From: Kitasatospora humi
Lineage (GTDB): Bacteria > Actinomycetota > Actinomycetes > Streptomycetales > Streptomycetaceae
Assembly (NCBI RefSeq): GCF_020907985.1
Contig: NZ_JAJJPA010000010.1
Location: 1 to 64,000 of the forward strand
Direction: 5' to 3'
Length of the DNA: 64,000 nucleotides
Shown here: piece after piece, positions 9,304 to 16,735 of the stretch
Position numbering within the stretch: position 1 is the stretch's first letter
Layout: every line of letters starts with the position of its first letter
Position numbers and translations under genes: made by a program
Notes under the pieces: generated by a model
The model's database searches: none
What the model was told of the DNA's origin: nothing
What the model saw: only the letters and a program-made list of their open reading frames with translations

Positions 9304-10950
9304 CTACTCCTCGGGCAGGTCGTGCCGGATCAGTTCCGGGCGCACCCCCGAGCGGGCCAGCGCCGCCGCCGCCCGGCGCACCATCGCCGCCGGGCCGGCC
9401 AGGAAGGCGCGGTGGCCGTCCCACGGGCCGAGCTGCGCGGCCACGTCGCTGAGCAGCCCGGCCGGCTCCCCCGCCCGTCCGCCCGGCTCGGAGAGCACCG
9501 GGCGGACGGTCAACCACGGGTGCCTGCGCTCCAGTTGGCGCAGTGCTTCGAGCTGGTAGAGGTCGTCGGCACGGCGGGCGCCGTAGAGCACCTCGACGGT
9601 GCGGCCGGCGGCGCCGTGCTCGGCGACCTCCTCGACCAGCGCGGAGACCGGCGCGATCCCGGTGCCACCGCCCACGCAGAGCAGCGGGGCCGGATCGGCG
9701 TGGTCCAGCACCATCCGCCCGGCGGGCGGGCCGAGCCGCAGCACGTCGCCCGGGCGGGCCCGGCGCAGCAGGGCGTTGCTCACCCAGCCGGCCTGCACCG
9801 CCCGGACGTGGAAGGTCAGCAGGCCGTCGGGGCGGGGGGCGGTGGCGAACGAGTAGCTCCGCCAGACCCGGGGCCACCAGGGGGTCTCCAGGGTGGCGTA
9901 CTGGCCGGCCCGGTAGGGGTAGGGCTGGTCGGGGCGGACGGTGAGCACGACGACGTCCCGGCCGCGCACCTGGTGCGAGACCACCTCGCCCTGCCACCAG
10001 GGCGGTGCGGTGCGGGCCGCCTGCTCGGCGGCGTCGATCATGATCTGGGAGACCATCCGGTAGGCCCGGCGCCAGGCCAGCTCCGCCTCGGCATCCCAGT
10101 GACCGCCCGCGTACCTGGCCAGCGCCGCCAGCAGGCACTCGCCGACCGGGCCGTAGTGCGCGGCCAGGGTGCCGTACTTGCGGTGGCCGCGGCCCAGGGC
10201 GCCCAGCTGGGCGGCCAGGCCGACCGGGTCGCCGACGCCGCCGGCCGCCTGGAGCAGGGCGCGGAACAGCCGGTCGCGCTGCAGGTCCATGGCGGCCGGG
10301 AAGAGCGAGCGCAGCTGCGGGTAGTGCAGGAAGAGCAGCGCGTAGAAGTGCGCGGTCGCGCGGTCGGCGACCGGTTCGACCGCGGCCAGGGTGGCGGCGA
10401 TCAGCTCCAGGTCGCGCGGGGTGGGCGGCAGGTCGACGGCGCTGCCCGGGACGGGCGCGGCCGGCGGGGACGGGGCGGGGACGGGGTGCTGCTCGGCCTC
10501 CCAAGCCTGGGCCCAATGGTCGCCGGGCCCCGCCCAGTTGAGGCCGGGCGCCCAGCTGAACAGCGGCTCGATGGCGGGGCGCTCGGGGGTGGGCTCGGGC
10601 TGCCGGGTCGCGGGGACCGGCTCGAGTGGCGGGCTCACAGGGACCGGCTCGGGCTGCCGGGTCGCGGGGACCGGCTCGAGTGGCGGGCTCACAGGGACCG
10701 ACCCGAGTGGCGCGCTCGCGGGGACCGGCTCCGGCTGAATCGTTTCCGCCGGTGGCGCCGGCACCCGTGGCGGGTCAACGGGTTTGGGCGGCACGACCAG
10801 CCTCGGCACCCCGGCACCCGGCACCCCGCCGTCCGCCCCCGCCATGCCCGGCACCGCCATGCCAGGCACCGCCGTGGCCGCCGCCGAGCCCCGGGCGGAG
10901 CGGACCAGCAGCGCGGCGAGCGACTTCCCTGCCACCTGACGCGTACTCAA
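9304..10950 (-). CDS. flavohemoglobin-like NO dioxygenase/oxidoreductase with repeat-bearing N-terminus
   Basis: The C-terminal 390 residues are a flavohemoglobin: a globin domain (RDLELIAATLAAVEPV, proximal-His region LGRGHRKYGTLAAHYGPVGE), an FAD-binding barrel (RSYSFATAP) and an NAD(P) domain (VGGGTGIAPVSALVEE). Such proteins convert NO to nitrate or act as oxygen-dependent reductases. The N-terminal 150 or so residues are unusual: low complexity, Pro/Glu/Val-rich, with tandem PPLEPVPATRQPEP repeats. The TTG at 10950 follows a GGAGG 11 bases upstream and is my best guess; an in-frame ATG at 11055 gives 583 residues. No proximal NsrR-type regulator is seen. Confidence 0.8.
   Translation of the reverse strand: MSTRQVAGKSLAALLVRSARGSAAATAVPGMAVPGMAGADGGVPGAGVPRLVVPPKPVDPPRVPAPPAETIQPEPVPASAPLGSVPVSPPLEPVPATRQPEPVPVSPPLEPVPATRQPEPTPERPAIEPLFSWAPGLNWAGPGDHWAQAWEAEQHPVPAPSPPAAPVPGSAVDLPPTPRDLELIAATLAAVEPVADRATAHFYALLFLHYPQLRSLFPAAMDLQRDRLFRALLQAAGGVGDPVGLAAQLGALGRGHRKYGTLAAHYGPVGECLLAALARYAGGHWDAEAELAWRRAYRMVSQIMIDAAEQAARTAPPWWQGEVVSHQVRGRDVVVLTVRPDQPYPYRAGQYATLETPWWPRVWRSYSFATAPRPDGLLTFHVRAVQAGWVSNALLRRARPGDVLRLGPPAGRMVLDHADPAPLLCVGGGTGIAPVSALVEEVAEHGAAGRTVEVLYGARRADDLYQLEALRQLERRHPWLTVRPVLSEPGGRAGEPAGLLSDVAAQLGPWDGHRAFLAGPAAMVRRAAAALARSGVRPELIRHDLPEE
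10594..10701. repeat. 54-bp tandem repeat within flavohemoglobin gene
   Basis: Two essentially exact 54-bp copies (10594-10647 and 10648-10701), followed by a partial diverged third copy to about 10735. They encode an 18-residue Pro-rich unit in the N-terminal extension. The period is a multiple of three, so copy number can vary without breaking the frame. Confidence 0.85.
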
Positions 10951-11273
10951 GAGAATCGTTTCGCCTCCGGTCGTCCCAGCAACGCCGTGGGTAGCGTGGC
11001 ACCGGCCGGAAAGCTGATCCGACAAATCGCTCAAACACCGGACGGACGGCCGCACGGCGCGCTAAAGTCGCCCCTTCGCGCGCCGGGCCGCGCTGGTTCC
11101 AGGTGGCGCACTGGTCGGTCGCGACATGAGCAGGCGGCCCGGGCAAGCCGGTCCGAGCGGTGAGGACCACGGACCCCCGCACGCCATCGGCGACGGGCGG
11201 ATCCGGTCGCGAAGAGCGGTCCGGCCGCTCGCCCGACCATGTCCTGGTCGGCCCCGGTCGCCGGCTGCCCCGC
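10951..11273. other. intergenic region upstream of flavohemoglobin
   Basis: 323 bp with no convincing gene. It must contain the flavohemoglobin promoter. An inverted repeat CCGACCA-N5-TGGTCGG at 11233-11251 lies just after the minus-strand regulator gene and is a plausible terminator for it. Confidence 0.6.
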
Positions 11274-11816
11274 CTACCGGGGCGGCGTATCCAGCGGGAA
11301 GTGGATCGGGCTCAGCAGGTACTGCGCCCGCTCCGGGCTCGGCCGGTTGGCCAGCCTGGGCGCGATGGCCGCACGCATTTCGCCGATCAGTTCGTCCAGC
11401 TCCACCGGACTCAGCCAGAGCGCGTGCTGCCGGTAACCCACCTGGTCGGCCACCGGGTCGGCCTGCGGGCGGTCGAGGTAGGCGTTGAACTCGGCCAGCA
11501 GGGCGGTCATCGCGGTCGCGAAGGCACGCCGATGGTCCTCGGTGGTGGCCGAGCGGACCGCCTCGGGGCCGATCAGCGCCCGGTCCTGGCGCAGGCGGTA
11601 GTGCCGCTCCACCGCGCCCCGCACCCGCCGCTCCTCGGCCACCTCCATGATCCCGCCGGCCACGAGCAGATCGATGTGCCGGTAGACGGTGGCCTTGGAG
11701 GCTTCCGGGATCCGTGCGCAGAGCTCAGCGGTGGTCAGCAGCCGCCCTCCGCCCATCGCATGCACGATCCGCAGCCGGATGGGGTGGGCGAGCAGCTCCA
11801 GTGAGTCCATGGCCAA
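11274..11816 (-). CDS. winged-helix (ArsR-like) transcriptional regulator
   Basis: A 180-residue DNA-binding protein: residues 4-75 form a winged helix (LELLAHPIRLRIVHAM, TTAELCARIPEASKATVYRHIDLLVAGG), then a helical C-terminal domain (QVGYRQHALWLSPVELDELI), as in ArsR/HTH_20 regulators of hydrolases and transporters. Its ATG is only 30 bp from the divergent hydrolase gene, and the gap holds a TTCTCA-N4-TGAGAA repeat that is probably its operator, giving autoregulation and control of the hydrolase. Confidence 0.85.
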   Translation of the reverse strand: MAMDSLELLAHPIRLRIVHAMGGGRLLTTAELCARIPEASKATVYRHIDLLVAGGIMEVAEERRVRGAVERHYRLRQDRALIGPEAVRSATTEDHRRAFATAMTALLAEFNAYLDRPQADPVADQVGYRQHALWLSPVELDELIGEMRAAIAPRLANRPSPERAQYLLSPIHFPLDTPPR

Positions 11817-11837
11817 ATGTTCTCACAGCTGCTACCT

Positions 11838-11853
11838 TTCTCAAGCATGAGAA
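11838..11853. promoter_or_regulatory. inverted repeat overlapping hydrolase start codon
   Basis: TTCTCA-AGCA-TGAGAA, a perfect 6-bp inverted repeat, includes the ATG of the hydrolase gene. A further TTCTCA half-site is at 11819-11824. Placement in a 30-bp divergent gap suggests the adjacent winged-helix regulator binds here. Confidence 0.6.
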
Positions 11854-13106
11854 TGGACGCGCCAAGGGAGTTGGTGACGCGGGAGTTCGCCGCGCTGCTG
11901 CGGGCGGAGGACTTCGCCGGGACCGTGGAGCTGTTCGCGCCACCGCTGCGCGCCGCGGTCTCCGTCGAGGCGCTGCGGCTCGCATGGGCCGCCGAGGTCG
12001 CCGGACGCGGCGGGATCGCTGCGTTCGGGGAGCCGGTGAGCGAGCCCGGCGAGGCCGACCTGGTGCGGGTGCGCATCCCGGTGACCTGTGTGAACGGCGG
12101 CTTCACCGTGGTCACTTCGGTCGGCGGGGACGGCCTGCTGCACGGCCTGCGTCTCGACCCGGACGGCGGCGCCGGGTGGCAGCCGCCCGGCTACGCGGAT
12201 CCGGAGCGGTTCACCGAGCGGGAGGTGCTCCTCGGCACCGGTCCGCTCGCCGTGCCCGGCACGCTGAGCCTGCCCGCAGGGCCCGGACCGTGGCCCGCCG
12301 CGGTGCTGCTCAGCGGCGGCGGTGCGTTCGACCGGGACGAGAGCAGCGGCCCGAACAAACCGCTCAAGGACCTCGCCTGGGGGCTCGCCTCCCGGCAGGT
12401 GGCCGTGCTGCGCTTCGACAAGGCGACCTTCGTGCATCCGGAGCGCCTGCCGCCGGACTTCACCATGGCCGACGAGTACCTGCCGCATGCGCTCGCCGCC
12501 GTCCGACTGCTGCGGCAGCAACCCGAAGTGGCCCCGGACCGGATCCACCTGGTCGGCCACAGCATGGGCGGCAAGGTGGCGCCCCGGATCGCCGCCGCCG
12601 ACCCCTCGATCGCAGGGCTGGTGCTGCTCGCCGCGGACGCCGAGCCGATGCACGAGGCGGCCGTCCGGGTGGCCCGCCATCTCGCGGCGCTCGCCCCCGG
12701 TCCGAGCACCAACGAGGCGCTGGCAGCGCTGACCCGGCAGGCCGCGCTGGTGGCGAGCGCCGACCTCACGCCTGACACCCCGTCCGAGCTGCTGCCGCTC
12801 GGCTTCTCCGCCGCGTACTGGCTCGACCTGCGCGCCTACGACCCGGTGTCCACGGCGGCCGCACTGGCCTGCCCGATGCTGATCCTCCAGGGCGGGCGGG
12901 ACTACCAGGTGACCGTCGCCGACGACCTGACGCGGTGGCAGGCCGCACTGGCAGCGCGTCCCGATGTGGCGATCCGGATCCACCAGGACGCCGACCACCT
13001 GTTCTTCCCCGGCAGCGGCCCCGCCACTGCGGCCGAGTACGCCCAACCGGGGCACGTCGAGCCCGCGGTGGTGGAAGAGATCACGACCTGGCTGGCCCGG
13101 CGGTAG
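11847..13106 (+). CDS. alpha/beta hydrolase with N-terminal DUF3887-like domain
   Basis: A 419-residue protein. Residues 1-110 resemble the NTF2-like DUF3887 domain (TREFAALLRAEDFAGTVELF); the remainder is an alpha/beta hydrolase with nucleophile elbow GHSMGG, acid region in LILQGGRDYQV and His in DADHLFFPG. This two-domain plan is found in secreted or cytosolic serine esterases, but no signal peptide is visible here. ATG 11847 is chosen; TACCTT (11832-11837) sits a few bases before it, consistent with a leaderless transcript. Partner of the divergent regulator. Confidence 0.87.
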   Translation: MRMDAPRELVTREFAALLRAEDFAGTVELFAPPLRAAVSVEALRLAWAAEVAGRGGIAAFGEPVSEPGEADLVRVRIPVTCVNGGFTVVTSVGGDGLLHGLRLDPDGGAGWQPPGYADPERFTEREVLLGTGPLAVPGTLSLPAGPGPWPAAVLLSGGGAFDRDESSGPNKPLKDLAWGLASRQVAVLRFDKATFVHPERLPPDFTMADEYLPHALAAVRLLRQQPEVAPDRIHLVGHSMGGKVAPRIAAADPSIAGLVLLAADAEPMHEAAVRVARHLAALAPGPSTNEALAALTRQAALVASADLTPDTPSELLPLGFSAAYWLDLRAYDPVSTAAALACPMLILQGGRDYQVTVADDLTRWQAALAARPDVAIRIHQDADHLFFPGSGPATAAEYAQPGHVEPAVVEEITTWLARR

Positions 13107-13277
13107 GGCGCCGACCGTCCTCCGGGACCGGAGAGCGCAGGCGGTCGTCCTGTGCCACCAAGGAGCCCAGACTGATCGCCAGCGACGTTCGACCACACGC
13201 CTGATCGCCGCTGGAAGCACTTGATCCGACACGCACCTTGCTCGGCCGAAGGTCTGGGTGCGTGGCCGGCTGTTCCG

Positions 13278-13529
13278 TCAGAGCCTGCCGGAGATACCGG
13301 CAGCCCCGACCCCGCCGACGGCGATCAGCAGGAGGAACGTGAACGCGTGCCACAGGAGTATCCGCCCGGATTCCGGGCCCGGGCTGCCCTGTTCCCGGCT
13401 GCCCATCCGGGCCCACTCGGCCGGGTGCTCGGCCATGAACCTGCGGCGGGCACGGCCAAGGCGACGCAGCCAGAACCCCAGGTTCCCGCAGATTGCAGCG
13501 AAGACGAGGATCCACCAGGCGATCAGCAT
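13278..13529 (-). CDS. small two-helix membrane protein, unknown
   Basis: An 83-residue protein with a hydrophobic N-terminal segment (LIAWWILVFAAICGNLGFWL), a basic middle (RRLGRARRRF) and a second hydrophobic segment (LLWHAFTFLLLIAVGGVGAAG). ATG at 13529. The coding-like hydrophobicity pattern supports a real gene, but I recognise no family. It lies at the edge of the rearranged region. Confidence 0.6.
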   Translation of the reverse strand: MLIAWWILVFAAICGNLGFWLRRLGRARRRFMAEHPAEWARMGSREQGSPGPESGRILLWHAFTFLLLIAVGGVGAAGISGRL

Positions 13530-13542
13530 GCGGGCAGCCTAA

Positions 13543-13713
13543 CGGCGTGCCGGCCGCCGAGGGAGGCCGTCGGAGCCGTCAACCCCCAATGCCTACCCCG
13601 ACGCGCCGCAGCTCGACTGGGAGACGAGCAACACGTGGTTTCCCCCTGCCGGGCAGGAGTTGCTGCCTCCCGGGATCAATGTCGACACCGGTCGGTTCAT
13701 TGGCAAGGAGTAG
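13543..13713 (+). pseudogene. possible 3' coding remnant, unknown
   Basis: An open frame without a start codon, whose last 40 residues look protein-like: YPDAPQLDWETSNTW, then FPPAGQELLPPGINVDTG, RFIGKE and a TAG. The aromatic and polar composition is unlike random GC-rich frames. It may be the C-terminal scrap of a lost gene. No family recognised; low certainty. Confidence 0.25.
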
Positions 13714-13780
13714 CCAGGGGCAGCGCACCGGGAGGTGCAGGACGATCGGTGCCCGCCGAGGTCAAGTTGACGACGCGAAT

Positions 13781-13820
13781 GCCCAACCAGCTTGGGCAAT
13801 AGGCCCATGGAGTGGGCCTA
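13781..13820. other. two adjacent perfect hairpins
   Basis: GCCCAA-CCAGC-TTGGGC (13781-13797) is followed two bases later by TAGGCCCA-TGGAG-TGGGCCTA (13800-13820). Side-by-side hairpins in a non-coding stretch could be a terminator pair or a mobile-element end. Confidence 0.5.
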
Positions 13821-14011
13821 CCAGGAGTTGAACCAGGAAGTACGCGTTGTCGTCGCACCAGCGGGCGAGAATCACTGTACTCGGCGCGGCAGACGGGCGT
13901 TCGGATTTACCGGCCGCCGCAGTGGCCCTCGGCGACGCGATGGATCCGGTATCAGCGCCTCACCTCATTGGCTTCGCACGAGCCGGGCCGCTGGTCGACC
14001 CGGGAGAACAC

Positions 14012-14074
14012 TCGAGAATCGGCGCTCACTGCGGGGCGATCCCAGAGCACCCTGATCCCGCCCGTCGGACGGTG
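14012..14074. repeat. 63-bp direct repeat, copy A
   Basis: Begins TCGAGAATCGGCGCTCACTG and matches 18078-18140 with only scattered differences. The two copies flank the lipoprotein, Nudix-XRE and peptide-methyltransferase genes. Confidence 0.8.
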
Positions 14075-14227
14075 ACGCCGCCCTTCGAGCCGGACCCGCG
14101 AACTGCGCCGCCCCTACGTGCGTAACGGGCCGGTACCAGCTCCGGCAACGGAGCGGCTGCCGGCCGGTGCGCCACCGTGGGGCGGGTGTAGCGTCAGCGT
14201 TCGGACGGTTCGCAAACAGGGGGATCC

Positions 14228-15121
14228 ATGCGTCACACTCGTACTCTCGTGGCCGCTGCCACGGTCCTGGCGGCGGCCGGACTGGCCGCTTGTGGCGGTC
14301 CCAAGACCGCCTCCAACGCTTCCAACGCCTCCGGCACCACGAGCGCCACCTCCGTGCCGATGGTCACCGTGGCGGATGCCATGTCGAAGAGCACCAAGGC
14401 CACCTCGCACTACGCCTCGGTCAGGATGAAGCTGTCCGAGAACATCAACGCCCAGGGGCAGGACTTCAGCACCACCGGCTCCGGCGCCATGTCCTGGAAG
14501 CCGATGGCGATGGACATGACGATGACCGTGCCGCAGCTCGCCGCGCAACTCGGCGGCGACGGCTCGATCCACATGCTGATGAACGGCACCACCATCTACG
14601 AGAACATGGGCGACGCAGCGGCCGCCAAGCTCGGTGGCAAGCACTGGCTGAAGATGGACCTCACCGCGCTCGGCGCCGCGGGCCAGGCGTTGGCCGACCA
14701 GATGAACAACAGCTCCAACAACGACCCGGCGACGCAGCTGAAGCTGTTCACCTCCTCGCCCGACATCAAGCGCGTGGGCCAGGAGACCGTGGACGGTGTC
14801 CAAGCGACGCACTACTCCGGCACGGTCGACTTCACCAAGCTCGCGGCCACCCAGGATTCGTCGATCAAGTCCCTGCTCTCCCAGTCCGCCAAGCTCGGCA
14901 TCACCACGATGGACGTCGACCTGTGGGTCAACGACCAGAGCCTCCCGGTCCGCATCCACGAGTCCACGCCGCCGACGGCCACCAGCCGGCTCGGCATGAC
15001 GGTCGACTACTCCGACTACAGCACCACCCCGGTCACCGTCACCGCGCCGCCGGCCGGCGACACCCAGGACCTCAGCGACGAGCTGAAGGGCGCTCCGGGC
15101 TCCATCAGCAACGCGAGCTGA
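14228..15121 (+). CDS. LppX/LprAFG-like lipoprotein
   Basis: A 297-residue exported lipoprotein. The signal peptide (MRHTRTLVAAATVLAAAGLAAC) ends in a lipobox LAAC with Cys22 as the lipidated residue. A Ser/Thr/Ala linker follows, then a domain with alternating beta strands (GQDFSTTGSGAMSWKPMAMDMTM, VDGVQATHYSGTVDF, VDLWVNDQSLPVRIHE), as in the LolA/LppX fold that binds lipids. A GGGGGATCC region precedes the ATG. Monocistronic. Confidence 0.85.
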   Translation: MRHTRTLVAAATVLAAAGLAACGGPKTASNASNASGTTSATSVPMVTVADAMSKSTKATSHYASVRMKLSENINAQGQDFSTTGSGAMSWKPMAMDMTMTVPQLAAQLGGDGSIHMLMNGTTIYENMGDAAAAKLGGKHWLKMDLTALGAAGQALADQMNNSSNNDPATQLKLFTSSPDIKRVGQETVDGVQATHYSGTVDFTKLAATQDSSIKSLLSQSAKLGITTMDVDLWVNDQSLPVRIHESTPPTATSRLGMTVDYSDYSTTPVTVTAPPAGDTQDLSDELKGAPGSISNAS

Positions 15122-15229
15122 CAACAGCCTGGCTACGGTCCGGAACAGGTGATCGCTGTTTCCCGCACGGCACGCTGAGGTCCCCCTCAGCACGCCGGGC
15201 GGGCAGCCGAACCACCGCCCATTGGCGGT

Positions 15230-15700
15230 CTATCCCAGGTACGGGGTCGCCCGGTGCTCCAGGAAGTGCCGCAGCCTCAACTGCTGGGTGTGGTGCATCG
15301 GAAGGTCTGCGATGTCTGCCGGGGCCACGAACTTGAGATCGGTGGACTCGTCGGAGATCCGGAGTTCCCCGCCGATGACGCGCGCGGTGAAGCAGACGTT
15401 GAACTGCTGCCGGACCTCGCCGTCAGAGTAGGCGATCACGTGCCGGGGGTCGGTGTACGTGCCGACCAGTCCGGTGATCTCGACCTCAAGACCGGTTTCC
15501 TCGCGGACCTCCCGAACAGCCGTGCCCGGAAGGGATTCACCGAGGTCCATCGTCCCGCCGGGCAGTGCGTACAGGCCGTTGTCGGCCCGCCGCTGGAGCA
15601 GGATGCGCCCTTCGCCGTCCGTCACCACGGCGGACGCCGCCACCACCAGCCGGTTCGGCTCGGGTGCGTCGGGATCGTCGTAGTACTCGGTCCGGGGCAC
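15230..15700 (-). CDS. Nudix hydrolase, second gene of XRE-Nudix operon
   Basis: A 156-residue Nudix enzyme with an intact box: GGTMDLGESLPGTAVREV followed by REETGLEVE. It starts at a GTG with GGAG inside the end of the upstream XRE gene and only four bases between the genes, so the two are an operon. The C-terminal 33 residues are duplicated as a decayed fragment at 18945-19049. In this setting it could hydrolyse a nucleotide linked to the neighbouring locus, but the substrate is unknown. Confidence 0.88.
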   Translation of the reverse strand: MPRTEYYDDPDAPEPNRLVVAASAVVTDGEGRILLQRRADNGLYALPGGTMDLGESLPGTAVREVREETGLEVEITGLVGTYTDPRHVIAYSDGEVRQQFNVCFTARVIGGELRISDESTDLKFVAPADIADLPMHHTQQLRLRHFLEHRATPYLG

Positions 15701-15704
15701 GTGG

Positions 15705-16448
15705 TCAGCTCTCCTCAACGGGTCGGGCGGCGTTCCACACGTCGTCGAAGCTCGCAGCATAGGTGTCGAACAGTGTCCCCGTTCCGGTTCGTCGTAGGTG
15801 CCAGACAGGGGCACCGAAGGCGTTGACCCCCCAGACGTGCGCGTTCACCAGCATCTGGTCGTCTGCCCGGTAGAGGCTGTTGTACAAGGTGGTTCCGTGG
15901 GTGCGGACTTCAATGCCTGACGTGCCGAGCAGCGGGCCGTAGTGCAGGAGGGCAAGCCGGCATCGCGACTCGATGCCGTGGCCGAACTTCTCCTCCCGCC
16001 CGCGCTGCCTGACGTTCTCGCTCTCGGCGTCGCCGAGTGCGATCCGCACGGTGCAACCCTTGGCAGCACGCTCCCGAAGGAGATCGTTGAGCCGGGGGAA
16101 CGCTTCGTGGAGGAAGACCGCCGCGTAGACCAGAACGTCGATGCGCTCAGTAGCCTGACCGAACAAGCCCACGAAGGCGGACACCGGCAAGTCAGCCCGC
16201 TGCTCGTACAGCGCCACCACCTCAGGGCTTATCGCTCGTGCAGCGCGGGGCCGCCGCAGGCTCGGCCACAGTGTGAACATGTCCTCTCCCAGCGCTTCGG
16301 CAGCCAGGCGGGCTGCCACCAACCGGGGCGTCCTGTTCTGGTTGGCCCATCGTTCCACCGACTTGGTGTCCACGCCGGCCTTCTCTGCCAGGGAGGTGTA
16401 AGTCCAACCACCCGACACCATAATGCTCTTCAGTCTCTCGTTCGGCAT
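15705..16448 (-). CDS. XRE-type regulator with C-terminal PLD-like domain
   Basis: A 247-residue protein. Residues 1-45 form a helix-turn-helix (WTYTSLAEKAGVDTKSVERWANQNRTPR). The C-terminal half contains FVGLFGQATERIDVLVYAAVFLHE and later HGTTLYNSLYRADDQMLVNAH, a pattern recalling phospholipase-D-like signalling domains attached to actinobacterial regulators. ATG 16448 is chosen because everything upstream in frame is Arg/Trp-rich and non-coding. It diverges from the peptide-methyltransferase pair and leads the XRE-Nudix operon; it is the obvious candidate regulator of both. Confidence 0.82.
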   Translation of the reverse strand: MPNERLKSIMVSGGWTYTSLAEKAGVDTKSVERWANQNRTPRLVAARLAAEALGEDMFTLWPSLRRPRAARAISPEVVALYEQRADLPVSAFVGLFGQATERIDVLVYAAVFLHEAFPRLNDLLRERAAKGCTVRIALGDAESENVRQRGREEKFGHGIESRCRLALLHYGPLLGTSGIEVRTHGTTLYNSLYRADDQMLVNAHVWGVNAFGAPVWHLRRTGTGTLFDTYAASFDDVWNAARPVEES

Positions 16449-16560
16449 CGTGACTGTCTCCCCACCGACACCGGTCATTTGCCAGGGACGTTCTACCGCA
16501 CGAGGGACGCCCCGGAAGGTCCTTCGCATGAGGTTCCATCGTCCCGGGCGGCTGTCGGAC

Positions 16561-16576
16561 CTTGGTATCCACCAAG
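16561..16576. promoter_or_regulatory. candidate XRE operator
   Basis: CTTGGT-ATCC-ACCAAG, a perfect 6-bp inverted repeat with a 4-bp spacer, 37 bp before the small peptide gene and 112 bp before the divergent XRE gene. Confidence 0.55.
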
Positions 16577-16612
16577 TAGGTGACCGAGACCGTCTCATGA
16601 CAGGAGTTCGCA

Positions 16613-16735
16613 GTGGGCAAGCACGGCGATGGCCAGGGCGGAGAGCAGGGCGACCAGAACCCGTCCCCGCAGGAGCAGGACGGTCAGTGGACCCGGCCCG
16701 TCCCTGGGCCCGAGACCGACCCGAACAAGAAGTGA
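16613..16735 (+). CDS. 40-residue candidate RiPP precursor peptide
   Basis: A tiny gene too short for routine calling: GTG start, AGGAG six bases upstream, and a TGA that immediately abuts the GTG of the methyltransferase gene with no gap. The peptide is hydrophilic and lacks a signal peptide: it starts VGKHGDGQGGEQ, contains two Asp-Gly pairs (D6-G7 and D23-G24), one Trp (W26) and ends TDPNKK. Asp-Gly is the preferred site for PIMT-catalysed methylation and aspartimide formation. The strict coupling to a PIMT homologue is the arrangement known from imiditide RiPPs; the function is inferred. Confidence 0.65.
   Translation: MGKHGDGQGGEQGDQNPSPQEQDGQWTRPVPGPETDPNKK

Larger units (their letters stand above)
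13530..14227. other. 698-bp gene-poor region with fragments and hairpins
   Basis: No complete gene. It holds a plus-strand coding-like remnant ending at 13713, two adjacent hairpins (13781-13797, GCCCAA-N5-TTGGGC; 13800-13820, TAGGCCCA-N5-TGGGCCTA), and copy A of a 63-bp sequence (14012-14074) that recurs at 18078-18140. It then leads into the lipoprotein promoter. The make-up suggests decayed accessory DNA. Confidence 0.6.

Noticed and set aside
13812..13845. GGAGTTGAACC resembling the complement of a tRNA T-arm
   Set aside because: No rest of a tRNA is found on either side; the resemblance is limited to about 11 bases, so an attachment site was not called.
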